NCBI GenBank assembly: GCA_019090615.1
Contig: JAHRVQ010000091.1
Coordinates: 16,559 to 80,558 of the forward strand
Origin: Pseudomonadales bacterium
GTDB taxonomy: Bacteria; Pseudomonadota; Gammaproteobacteria; Pseudomonadales; Azotimanducaceae
DNA length: 64,000 nucleotides
Reading direction: 5' to 3'
Shown here: one piece after another, positions 50,190-58,988 of the stretch
Position numbering within the stretch: position 1 is the stretch's first letter
Layout of the letters: each line of letters starts with the position of its first letter
Notes under the pieces: model-generated
The model's input: only the letters and a program-made list of their open reading frames with translations
Told to the model about the DNA's origin: nothing
Database searches by the model: none
Made by a program: the position numbers and the translations under genes

Positions 50190-50790
50190 AAACCCCCAGC
50201 TAAGCTGGGGTGACTCGCATAGGTTTGACCGAGGCATCGGTGCATGTAACTTCTTTTCTCAACCAAAAGTAAAGAGGATTACCCTATGCGAGACTTTAAG
50301 AGTTTGTCTCATACCCGTTGGGATTGTAAATACCATGTTGTATTCATTCCTAAGAAACGGCAGAAAGTGATTTACGGCAAGATAAGGAGTTATTTAGGAG
50401 AGATATTTCACGATTTAGCGGGAAGGAAAGGTGCGAAAATAGAAGAAGGTCATCTGATGGGAGACCATATTCATATATGTATAAGTATTCCTCCAAAATA
50501 TGCGGTTTCAAATATTGTTGGGTATCTAAAGGGAAAGAGTGCCATTGCCATAGCACGAAAATTTCGCGGTCGGCAACGAAATTTTAATGGGGAGCACTTC
50601 TGGGCGAGAGGTTACTATGTTTCGACAGTGGGGCTAGATGAAGAAATGGTTCGAGCATATATCAGGAATCAAGAACGAGAGGATGAACACCGGGACCAGT
50701 TGCGGCTTGGTTTGTGAGAGCGCCTTGGGCGCTGACTTGAGCCCTTAGAGGGCGTAACCCAATAAGCCTCCGGCTCAGCCGGAGGTAATT
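50190..50790 (+). mobile_element. IS200/IS605-family element (tnpA only)
   Basis: A Y1 transposase gene is flanked by the subterminal hairpins typical of IS200: CCCCAGC-TAA-GCTGGGG at 50194-50210 and CCTCCGGC-TCA-GCCGGAGG at 50767-50785. No tnpB is present. Terminal ends are approximate, as these elements lack inverted-repeat ends and target duplications. Confidence 0.85.
50286..50717 (+). CDS. tnpA: IS200-type Y1 transposase TnpA
   Basis: 143 residues. HUH single-strand transposase: the metal-binding HIH lies in MGDHIHICISIP, the catalytic Tyr in VRAYIRNQE, and the N-terminal CKYHVVFIPKKR and C-terminal FWARGYYVSTVG blocks are typical. It looks complete and could be active. Confidence 0.93.
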   Translation: MRDFKSLSHTRWDCKYHVVFIPKKRQKVIYGKIRSYLGEIFHDLAGRKGAKIEEGHLMGDHIHICISIPPKYAVSNIVGYLKGKSAIAIARKFRGRQRNFNGEHFWARGYYVSTVGLDEEMVRAYIRNQEREDEHRDQLRLGL

Positions 50791-51032
50791 TTAACTTGTT
50801 ATAAAACCAGAAAAACCATAGACGTTTAGGACATGTACAATTATTCCAAAAAAATATTTTACATCGAGCGTTCGAAAATGGTACAAAATCTCATAACTGC
50901 TTTGAGGTGGCCGGTAGCGATGGCGGTATTGAAATGCGGAAGGCAAGCGCCTACGATATAAAAAAACAAGACCGGTTTTAGTACTCAATTGCCCTCTTGT
51001 ACAGCGGGATTCGATCAAGAAGAGATCAGTCC
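50718..51032. other. Gap between IS200 element and sensor kinase
   Basis: Apart from the right-end hairpin of the element I see no gene. The last 200 bases presumably hold the promoter of the kinase gene. Confidence 0.5.
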
Positions 51033-53003
51033 ATGCCTCGACTAATGGAGTATATTAGTATGTCCGATAGCGATGTGGCGGTAGAGGTTTTGGACCATCA
51101 AAATTCCGAATTTTATAAATCCTTGCTAGACGACATGATTACCTTTGTTGCCGTGTTAGATCCCGACGGTAATATCCTATTTGTTAACAATACCTCCCTT
51201 AAGTTAGCCGGCATCACATTAGAAGAGGTAGAGGGTACAAAACTCTGGAACGCATATTGGTGGTCGTATTCAGACAACGCCATCGAAAGTATTCGTGCAG
51301 ATGTGGCCATTTGTGCAGCAGGTGAAAATGTCATCCACGAAATTCAGGTACTGACTGAAGATGGTTCACTCATCTGGATTGAATACAGCATGCACCCAAT
51401 TTTTAATGACAATGGTACTGTTGATTTTTTGGTGCCAGAAGGTCGAGATGTTACTGACCGGAAAAAGCAGGAAGAAATACTTCGGCGCAGCATGAAAATG
51501 GATGCACTGGGGAAACTAACAGCAGGTATTGCCCACGATTATAACAATATCCTTGGCATCATAAGCGGCTATACCGAATTGATCAGCTTAAGATCGAAAC
51601 AAGACCAGAAAATGTCCAAGTATGTGAACGATATACAATCTGCCGCAGACAGAGGCGCGAGTCTGGCACGTAAATTACTATCTTTTACGCGACAAAAAAT
51701 CTCAGAACCGTCGATTTGCTCAATCAACCACAAGCTCGATGAACTTCAACTGATGTTAGAAACAACCTTAACTTCTAAAGTCGCGCTTATCTATCACCTC
51801 GAAAAAAATATATGGTCAGTTGAACTAGATGAGTATGACCTTGAGGATAGCATTATAAATATCTGCATCAATGCGATGCATGCAATGGAGTCCGGCGGCC
51901 AGCTAGCTATTTATACAGAAAACGTCATTGTCGATGAAGTTGACGGAAAACCACTCGGCATAACAGCGGGCGAATATGTGCAACTAAGTTTTGCAGATAC
52001 AGGCTGCGGTATGGACAAGGAGACCGTGGATAAAATATTCGACCCATTCTTCACCACAAAGGGCGACCAGGGCACAGGCTTGGGCATGAGTCAGGTTCAT
52101 GGGTTTTTACAACGCACAGGAGGTGCGATAAGAGTATTCTCGCAATTAGATCTCGGTACGCGGGTTGCTCTCTACTTCCCAGCAATCAAACAACCTACTA
52201 GCCCCCTGCTTGTGGCCGACAATGAGCAGCCAAACCTATCAGGCAGCGAATCAATCTTGGTAGTCGATGACGAGAGAGCTATGGCAGATTTGGCCTGCGA
52301 AATACTGCAGCGAAAAGGATATTATGTGACCCCGGCTTACAATGCAGTGCAGGCACTGTACAACCTTGAAGCAAGCAAATTTGATCTGGTTATAACTGAC
52401 GTTGTGATGCCTAATATGAATGGCTATGAACTCGCCACCGAAGTAATAAAGCGACACCCAAAAGTAAAGATTCAGATAGTCAGCGGCTTTGAGGATGATC
52501 GATATATCACTAGAAGCCATCCGAAATTGCGAGAAAACATTATTTACAAACCGTACACCTCAAACCGATTGTTAACCCAGGTACGCAAACTATTCGATGA
52601 TGAAAACTTTGGCAGAAAAACCGGCCTAAATATTTTACTCATGGATGACGATGTGGATTATTGTCATCTATTTGAAATTCGACTCAGCCAAATGGGCCAT
52701 CGCTCGGTTACCACTCACAATAGTACTGAAGCAGTGGCCAGCTTTGAAGCTACACTCAATGGCGCCGACGAATTTGACATAATCATTCTTGATCTAAACA
52801 TTTCAAACGATGTCGGCGGAGTAGAAGTTGCACAACAACTACGACAGCGGAAACAAGACCAGATAATTATCGTAAGTAGTGGTAATACCGAATGTGTAGA
52901 AATGTGTCGCTTTAGCGATTTTGGCTTTGACGCATCGCTCGACAAGAATTGCTACGGCGACGCGCTAAAGAATTTTTTTGAATCCATGCTACCCATTCAT
53001 TAA
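51033..53003 (+). CDS. Hybrid sensor histidine kinase with two receiver domains
   Basis: About 656 residues and no transmembrane segment, so cytoplasmic. PAS domain (about 20-140: ITFVAVLDPDGNILFVNN), HisKA with phospho-His in GIAHDYNNILG, HATPase with NAMHAMESGG, FADTGCGMD and GTGLGMSQVHGF. A first receiver (ILVVDDERAMAD, phospho-Asp in LVITDVVMPNMNG) and a second (ILLMDDDVDYC, LDLNISNDVGG) follow. No output domain is present, so phosphate probably passes to a separate phosphotransfer or regulator protein. Start ATG 51033 or 51060; the frame is open from a TTG at 50997. The signal is unknown. Confidence 0.86.
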   Translation: MPRLMEYISMSDSDVAVEVLDHQNSEFYKSLLDDMITFVAVLDPDGNILFVNNTSLKLAGITLEEVEGTKLWNAYWWSYSDNAIESIRADVAICAAGENVIHEIQVLTEDGSLIWIEYSMHPIFNDNGTVDFLVPEGRDVTDRKKQEEILRRSMKMDALGKLTAGIAHDYNNILGIISGYTELISLRSKQDQKMSKYVNDIQSAADRGASLARKLLSFTRQKISEPSICSINHKLDELQLMLETTLTSKVALIYHLEKNIWSVELDEYDLEDSIINICINAMHAMESGGQLAIYTENVIVDEVDGKPLGITAGEYVQLSFADTGCGMDKETVDKIFDPFFTTKGDQGTGLGMSQVHGFLQRTGGAIRVFSQLDLGTRVALYFPAIKQPTSPLLVADNEQPNLSGSESILVVDDERAMADLACEILQRKGYYVTPAYNAVQALYNLEASKFDLVITDVVMPNMNGYELATEVIKRHPKVKIQIVSGFEDDRYITRSHPKLRENIIYKPYTSNRLLTQVRKLFDDENFGRKTGLNILLMDDDVDYCHLFEIRLSQMGHRSVTTHNSTEAVASFEATLNGADEFDIIILDLNISNDVGGVEVAQQLRQRKQDQIIIVSSGNTECVEMCRFSDFGFDASLDKNCYGDALKNFFESMLPIH

Positions 53004-53154
53004 AGCTGGCATAGTAGTCAAAATAAATTAACGCCCCAAAATACTATACGATCCCGCGATTATACCGAACCAAAAATTGAACAAGGCCCGGAAACGAAGC
53101 AAGCCTTAATAAGTAGTCCGCTATAAATTATAGCTTTATAAATTTGCTTACCAT

Positions 53155-53991
53155 TCAAGCACGTTTATATTTCATCAACGTCAGGCTTATACCACCAATA
53201 ATCAACCCGGCACTAATACCAAAACGTAAGGTGATTGGCTCGGCTAATAATATTAACCCACAACATGCGGCAATTAATGGCACCGTCAATTGCAGCGCAG
53301 CGGCTCTAACTGTACCAAGCAGGGGTGAAATTCTGGACCATAGTACATAACCCAAACCTGAGGTTAGAGCGCCGGATGTGACTGCCAGACCCACACCTGA
53401 CGGAGTAATCTTGTTAACATCAAGAAATGGCAGGGCAACAATGCAAACAATAGGCAAGGCACACAAAAAGTTCCCCGCGGTAACAGCAGTAGGGTCAACA
53501 ATGTCATTTCGATGCAACGTATAAGCACCCCACGCAACGCCGGCTAATAGCATCAAACCAACCCCCAACAGGGATAAGTTCTGACCAAAACCTGCTTGCA
53601 CCAGCAGCATCAATCCGAAAAAAGCTATTACCACACCCACATAAGATAATAACGGGGTTACTTCACCCCGTTTCAGGCCAATAGCAATCATGGTAATTTG
53701 TACTGCACCAAATAATAATAACGCGCCTATCCCAGTTTCCAGCATCAAATAAGCTGCAGAAAAGGTCAATGCGTATACCGATAGCCACAGGCCACCAAGC
53801 CAACTTCCGGCAGGTTTTCGACCTTGAAAAAGCACTAACAGCAATAAAAAAATAGCCCCTGAGCCAATCCTCAACAAGGTAAAACCCGCCGCATCAATTT
53901 GCGAATGACCCAGCGCAGCCCTGGCCAATAAGGAATTGCAGGCAAAGGCAAATAAGGTTAATACAGTCAATATAACAAGACGTAACATCAA
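53155..53991 (-). CDS. EamA/DMT-superfamily transporter
   Basis: 278 residues with about ten hydrophobic segments and an internal duplication (two EamA domains of five helices each). RIGSGAIFLLLL and YVLWSRISPLLGTVRAAALQL are typical of the family. It is an inner-membrane permease whose substrate cannot be told from sequence. It stands alone. Confidence 0.84.
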   Translation of the reverse strand: MMLRLVILTVLTLFAFACNSLLARAALGHSQIDAAGFTLLRIGSGAIFLLLLVLFQGRKPAGSWLGGLWLSVYALTFSAAYLMLETGIGALLLFGAVQITMIAIGLKRGEVTPLLSYVGVVIAFFGLMLLVQAGFGQNLSLLGVGLMLLAGVAWGAYTLHRNDIVDPTAVTAGNFLCALPIVCIVALPFLDVNKITPSGVGLAVTSGALTSGLGYVLWSRISPLLGTVRAAALQLTVPLIAACCGLILLAEPITLRFGISAGLIIGGISLTLMKYKRA

Positions 53992-54146
53992 TTAAGTTTC
54001 TAAAGGAGAAGGCCGCAGTATAACCAATAGCTACTAAACCTGCGGCTTATTCTTATCCCAACCACTTTCTCACAACCTGATGCTAGCGCCAGATACTCAA
54101 TACCTGGATTGAGCAACCAACGTCATCCTAAAGCAGTAGACGGAAT

Positions 54147-55391
54147 TCAATCATCTGCTCTGCGGCGTTCAGCGCGCAGTTCGGGCAATTGCTCGTTGGA
54201 CCATATCTTACGGGTGAAGCGTGGATTTTTTGATGACATATCGACTTGATAAAAACCGCTTTGCTTATCTTCAGGCAGCCCGAGTATCTGCTTCAGGTTA
54301 CGTGCTAACCATTTTTCTATTTTTAGAACCACAAGTTTACGCCTTAACCGGCCTTGTTCATCACGGTTAAGAATGGCCGGCAAGGTATTCAGCGTGAGGA
54401 TTTCATCAATGGCGGTATCGGCCATTTTTTGGCGTCCTTCTTCACTGGCATAAAAATGCGTCACCACAAAAATAAGCCTGCCAGGATTTACCTTCTTCAG
54501 TGCCTGACAAGTTTTGACCACGGTAGAGCCGGTGCGCACCATGTCATCAAAAAGGACAATATCATGACCATTCACATCTTCAAAAGTTGCCTCACTACCA
54601 CTATATAAACTGAGATCAACTTCGCGCTCACCGCTACGTTGCTTATCTAACAACAGGCATTTTGCTTTTGGCAAATCCAGCCTTGCCATCATCTCCAGGA
54701 CGAACGCTCTGGCGCCCTGATCGGGGGCACATAGTGCCAATCCATCACCTTCGTTAGTGAAGTTAACAATATTGGAATTGCGCAGGTAATCGAGGTAAAT
54801 TTCATAAGGGATAAGCTGATGATACTGACCTTCAAAAATTTCGGAAAACATCGACTGCACCGCATACGAATGATTATGCACAGTCACAACACGGTCCACA
54901 CCCGCAAGCTTCAGCATCTCTGCGTATAACTTTACCGAAAACGCCTGACCATCAAACTTTTGCAAATCCTTTTTATCACGCTCGGTTAGAGTATCACCAA
55001 GATAAGCATGCGGACCTCTATCCTGCGCACTATAGTAAAGATCAGGCTCTACCAATACCACATGAGCCGCGCCATTTTCTTTGGCCGCGCGGGCAATGAG
55101 AATATTTCGCATGGCCAAATTTTGTCGACTAACGGCTTTATTGGAGGTACTAATAATAATAACTGTCTTACCGTCAAGCTGTTTGCCAATAAGCTCTTCG
55201 CCGGTTCTGCCAGCAATAAATCGCGGACAGAACTCGGAGTTAGCGAAGGTCTTCATACTAATTAAGTCAGCAATGTCGGTTGCCTGCCCCATTGAGTAGG
55301 CAACATCAATAGCAAACGGATCATCAGAAGTATTGCCTACCACTACTACGTTATCAGGAAGCATATTCTTTGCCCTGTCGATATTAGCCAA
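54147..55391 (-). CDS. PRPP-synthetase-like phosphoribosyltransferase-fold protein
   Basis: 414 residues. It resembles ribose-phosphate pyrophosphokinase: an N-terminal domain with NSEFCPRF and ISTSNKAVSRQN, the PDQGARAF block, and a PRPP loop VLFDDMVRTGSTVVKT. It is about 100 residues longer than housekeeping Prs and deviates in the flexible-loop region, so it is likely a divergent paralogue. The start is TTG 55391 (AGG upstream) or ATG 55364 (AGGG upstream). The reaction is inferred. Confidence 0.75.
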   Translation of the reverse strand: MANIDRAKNMLPDNVVVVGNTSDDPFAIDVAYSMGQATDIADLISMKTFANSEFCPRFIAGRTGEELIGKQLDGKTVIIISTSNKAVSRQNLAMRNILIARAAKENGAAHVVLVEPDLYYSAQDRGPHAYLGDTLTERDKKDLQKFDGQAFSVKLYAEMLKLAGVDRVVTVHNHSYAVQSMFSEIFEGQYHQLIPYEIYLDYLRNSNIVNFTNEGDGLALCAPDQGARAFVLEMMARLDLPKAKCLLLDKQRSGEREVDLSLYSGSEATFEDVNGHDIVLFDDMVRTGSTVVKTCQALKKVNPGRLIFVVTHFYASEEGRQKMADTAIDEILTLNTLPAILNRDEQGRLRRKLVVLKIEKWLARNLKQILGLPEDKQSGFYQVDMSSKNPRFTRKIWSNEQLPELRAERRRADD

Positions 55392-55526
55392 TACCAGCCT
55401 GCTTACCCAGGCATTTGCTAAAGGCTAAAAATTCGTTAATAAAAATAAGGCAATCCCTGAAGGTCCACTTACGTCAATGTGGCGGTTTGTATCTGCCCAC
55501 AAAGTTAACCTTAAATCAGAGCCGGC

Positions 55527-56153
55527 CTAAATAAAAAGATCCATATACTGCTTATAACCCTCTCGGGCCAGGTCTTGCTTGGCTATAAACCTTAATGATG
55601 CCGAATTAATGCAATATCGCAGACCGGTTGGTGCAGGACCATCAGTAAACAGGTGGCCTAAATGAGAGTCAGCAAATTTGCTACGCACTTCTACCCGAGG
55701 AAATATTAATCGATAATCTTTCTTCTCAACTATATATCGGTTATCAATGGGCCGGGTGAAACTCGGCCAGCCGGTTTTCGAATCGTATTTGTCTAAGGAC
55801 GTAAAAAGTGGTTCGCCACTGACCACATCTACATAGATACCCGGCTTTTTATTATCCCAAAACTCATTATTATACGGCCGCTCGGTCGCTTCTTTTTGTG
55901 TAACATCATACTGCAACCGGCTAAGTTTTTGTTTTAGCTCAGGCTCAGATAACTTTTGATAGTTAATATCCTGCTCTGCCATCTTCCCATCATCCGCATT
56001 GGCTATTGGCAGTAGGCCCACGGCGGTCATTAACAAAACCAAAGCTGCCAGAGTAAACGGAGAATCGCGCCACAAACCCCCTATTTTCATCAGAACTACA
56101 TTTGGCCCCGCGATATTTACCCAGGTTAAGTAGTGATTGATATCTTTAAACAT
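55527..56153 (-). CDS. msrB: Peptide-methionine (R)-S-oxide reductase MsrB, membrane-tethered or exported
   Basis: Reduces methionine-R-sulfoxide in proteins. The MsrB core has [16 protein letters not shown] and the catalytic Cys in [12 protein letters not shown]. The first CxxC zinc pair of zinc-type MsrBs is replaced ([11 protein letters not shown]). An N-terminal hydrophobic segment ([21 protein letters not shown]) suggests export or anchoring. The ATG at 56153 has AGAGG 6 nt upstream; an ATG at 56090 would give a shorter, classical signal peptide. It stands between the PRPP-like gene and a Sel1 lipoprotein gene. Confidence 0.88.
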   Translation of the reverse strand: MFKDINHYLTWVNIAGPNVVLMKIGGLWRDSPFTLAALVLLMTAVGLLPIANADDGKMAEQDINYQKLSEPELKQKLSRLQYDVTQKEATERPYNNEFWDNKKPGIYVDVVSGEPLFTSLDKYDSKTGWPSFTRPIDNRYIVEKKDYRLIFPRVEVRSKFADSHLGHLFTDGPAPTGLRYCINSASLRFIAKQDLAREGYKQYMDLFI

Positions 56154-56269
56154 AAACACCTCTTCCAATCTTTTAGCTATATACGATTAGAGCCTTCAAA
56201 CAGGTCGATTGTTACAAACAATTTAAAAAAATTTTACATGCTGCGGCATTTTATTTTCTACACTTAAGT

Positions 56270-58240
56270 CTAGACGCTGGTATTGGGGGAGCACTGTAGT
56301 TGTAAGTCATATTGCCAACCGGTATCACCCAGCGTCTCAAATAACCGGTAAGTCCTGATACCCGAGAATTTTCCAGCGTCATTTTGGGCCTTATTAGCCA
56401 CCTCATTACGCACCTGACCACGATCACAAAACTGCCTCAGCAGCTCAACATTTACGCCGCTAAAATTTGCATATTCTCGCATCACATAGGGCAACTGACC
56501 TTCATGAACCTGTTGTACCAGAATGGATAATTTTGTTGTTGCTGATGCACCGACAAGCGAAGCCCCATTTGACTCTGCATTGCCAATGCTCATCATGGGC
56601 ATTGGCTGATCGCCGCTATAACGAATAGCTTCACCAGAAAAAACAGCTAGCATACGACGTTGTGATGCCGGCGGTCGGGTCAAACCCTGCGTATAATCTT
56701 CCGCCCAGGGTTGATTGCGTTTATAGCCCTTATAACGGCTGACGGCCTGTTTATATTCTCGCGTACCTTTTAGCGCGCGAACCACGGTTTTTTGCAATTT
56801 TTTAGCTTGATCAAAATCACCATTACGCGCCAGCGCGGCAGCGACGGAATCAAGGTAAGCGGGTTCCTGCGTAAGTTGTTGTAGCCTGGTCGCCAGCTGC
56901 AAGGCAATTTCTGGTCGATTCAATGCCGCCACCGAATTGGTAGACAGCGCCCATACAACCTCGTTTAAATCAGCCTCACTCTGCAGCTCGGACAATTGTT
57001 GCTGCCATTGCGGATAAAAATCCGCCGGCATATCGCCCAACCCCTGCTGCGCAAGCACTGCCATATAAGCAATGCTACTCTGCGCCTGGGGGGCTCTGCC
57101 CCGCTCTGAGGTGCTTGAACGCTGAAAATATTGATAGGCAGTTTGCAATTGCTGCTCACCACCCAGCCCTGCCATCGCCATAACACCCAATAATTTTTCT
57201 GCCTCACTTACATCACCGGCTGAATTTAGCCAATATCGGGCGGCAGAGAAATTTTGCCGGATACCAAAACCACGCAGATAAGCCAGGCCAAGGTTGATCT
57301 GGGCTGGAATATGCCCAAAATCAGCGGCTCTAAAAAATAGCTTGGTGGCTTTAAAATCATCTTTGCCGGACAGCTGGACCGCCGTTGCAGCCATTGCCGT
57401 AAGATGCCCTTCTGCAGCTGCAAGAGACATCAAACGTTGATATTCGTTAACATTCTGTTCTAGCCCACGGCCCGAACGATAGGCCAACGCCAGATAATAA
57501 AGACCTTCTGGGTGACTAGCAGCGGCCAGAATTTGATAATATTCCAGTGCCTGGGGCCAATTTCTTTTAACATACCGGCCCTGCTGAAAAAATTTTGCCA
57601 GTAGTAAACAGGCTCTAATATGACGGGAATCTGCTGCCTGTTGTAATAACCCAATCGCCGTCTTAAATTTACTTTGCTCGCGCATCAGATAATGCACACC
57701 CAGTTGATACTGGGCTTCCACATCCTCGCCCATGGCAGCTTTTAGCAATAACTGTCGACCCTCTTCCCAGGCAGATTCACCCGAGTAACCGGTAGCCAGG
57801 GCATTGCCATATTCACGCATAATATCTGTTGAATCGGAATCCAGGCTAGAAGCTACTTCAAAATCCGCAAAGGCCTGACTATAGTTACGACGTTTTTTCT
57901 GTGCCAGCCCCCTGAGATAATAACCACGGGCCAGATCATTATCATGTTGTAGCAGCTTAATCATGCTGGAGGCCTTCTGTGCCACCGCATAATAATTACG
58001 CTCAGTGGTCAATTGTTCTATCTCAGCCAGCAAATACTCTGCACTCTGCTGAACATCTGCGCCCAACACGTCAGCAGGCAAATTAGACTCGGTATCCTTG
58101 ATAGATTGACAGCTAACTGTTAGTACCAACAGTACCAACAGTACCAACATGCCTGCTAAAGACACTCGGCCCATTAGGTAGCCAGGCACTGAATATGCAC
58201 TGCTGCTTTTAGTAACTACTAATTTAATTGTATTCACCAT
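56270..58240 (-). CDS. Sel1/TPR-repeat lipoprotein
   Basis: About 656 residues. A leader rich in VLL repeats ends in VLTVSC, a lipobox-like site. TPR-like helices follow (YYLRGLAQKKRRNYSQAFADFE), then several Sel1 repeats of about 36 residues (AQYQLGVHYLM, GLYYLALAYRSGRGL, AQINLGLAYLRGFGI). The C-terminal domain of about 180 residues has no recognised family. It overlaps the preceding cupin-like gene by 17 nt if it starts at 58240; ATG 58174 is an alternative giving a more usual signal peptide. Probably an envelope scaffold protein. Confidence 0.72.
   Translation of the reverse strand: MVNTIKLVVTKSSSAYSVPGYLMGRVSLAGMLVLLVLLVLTVSCQSIKDTESNLPADVLGADVQQSAEYLLAEIEQLTTERNYYAVAQKASSMIKLLQHDNDLARGYYLRGLAQKKRRNYSQAFADFEVASSLDSDSTDIMREYGNALATGYSGESAWEEGRQLLLKAAMGEDVEAQYQLGVHYLMREQSKFKTAIGLLQQAADSRHIRACLLLAKFFQQGRYVKRNWPQALEYYQILAAASHPEGLYYLALAYRSGRGLEQNVNEYQRLMSLAAAEGHLTAMAATAVQLSGKDDFKATKLFFRAADFGHIPAQINLGLAYLRGFGIRQNFSAARYWLNSAGDVSEAEKLLGVMAMAGLGGEQQLQTAYQYFQRSSTSERGRAPQAQSSIAYMAVLAQQGLGDMPADFYPQWQQQLSELQSEADLNEVVWALSTNSVAALNRPEIALQLATRLQQLTQEPAYLDSVAAALARNGDFDQAKKLQKTVVRALKGTREYKQAVSRYKGYKRNQPWAEDYTQGLTRPPASQRRMLAVFSGEAIRYSGDQPMPMMSIGNAESNGASLVGASATTKLSILVQQVHEGQLPYVMREYANFSGVNVELLRQFCDRGQVRNEVANKAQNDAGKFSGIRTYRLFETLGDTGWQYDLQLQCSPNTSV
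58112..58150. repeat. 9-bp tandem repeat in the signal-peptide coding region
   Basis: AGTACCAAC is repeated three times in direct order, preceded by a related unit, encoding the Val-Leu-Leu repeats of the lipoprotein leader. Gain or loss of a unit keeps the frame and changes the hydrophobic core length. Confidence 0.8.
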
Positions 58241-58724
58241 AACCATTACGAAATATCGCATCCATTCGAGCACCCTGGTAATCATTATGTGAAACCCACT
58301 CATCGTCCAGTAGAAAACCCCAATCGCGTACACTTTCACCCGTCAAAATCATGCTCCAGGTATTTGGTAATACCGCCGCAATGTAGTGTAGATCCGTCGC
58401 AGACTTCTCGACAACATCACCCTGGCGATAAATAACTTCTCCTGCGGGAGTCATTTCGGTATAGCCACCGGCCAGAATAGTTGATTTAAAATCCCACGGA
58501 TGATCATGCATTACCGGCTCATCAGCGGCCATAATATGATGTAAATATTGATTACCCCGCCGGCTTCGCTCAGTGACACACCAACGTTGTAAATAACCCA
58601 CTAGTTCAAGGTCTGGTAGTCTTTGCGGCTTTTGTACCGGACTGCCACCTGAATTTACGTTTAACACCGGTTGGTTACCATCATCATTAATAGGTATCAC
58701 TAATTCGAACCTGCCTAAATACAA
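58224..58724 (-). CDS. Cupin-like conserved hypothetical protein
   Basis: Up to 166 residues. The central part has a cupin-type His cluster (VMHDHPWDFKSTILAGGYTE), then YRQGDVVEKSATDLHYIAAV and WGFLLDDEWVSH, as in small double-stranded beta-helix proteins of unknown role. There is no ATG near the N-terminus; TTG 58724 or GTG 58700 (with GGCAGG upstream) must serve. It overlaps the Sel1 lipoprotein gene, so the two are probably co-translated. Confidence 0.68.
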   Translation of the reverse strand: MYLGRFELVIPINDDGNQPVLNVNSGGSPVQKPQRLPDLELVGYLQRWCVTERSRRGNQYLHHIMAADEPVMHDHPWDFKSTILAGGYTEMTPAGEVIYRQGDVVEKSATDLHYIAAVLPNTWSMILTGESVRDWGFLLDDEWVSHNDYQGARMDAIFRNGYGEYN

Positions 58725-58988
58725 AATATACGGTATTGCAGTACGTCATAACACCCAACCTTTTACAACCGTTATCAATTGGGCAGTGGGTCTAAACCTG
58801 CTCTGGGCAAAACTTCTGAGTAGTGATTTTCCTCATCAGCTGTTCTGCATAAATTTTACTTCATAAACTGGCGATGCATGGATCAGGCTACATTTATCAG
58901 CGTCTCTTTAGCTCCATTGAAACTATCACCTCAGGGTCACTTTTTAAAAGCAGCAATAGGCAGGCAAGTAACTTGCCCACCTATTAAA

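Noticed and set aside
42152..51000. Second copy of the tmRNA 3' end as the right attachment site
   Set aside because: Searched by eye for the T-arm and CCCGCCGCCTCCACC; no copy was found, so the right border cannot be fixed this way.
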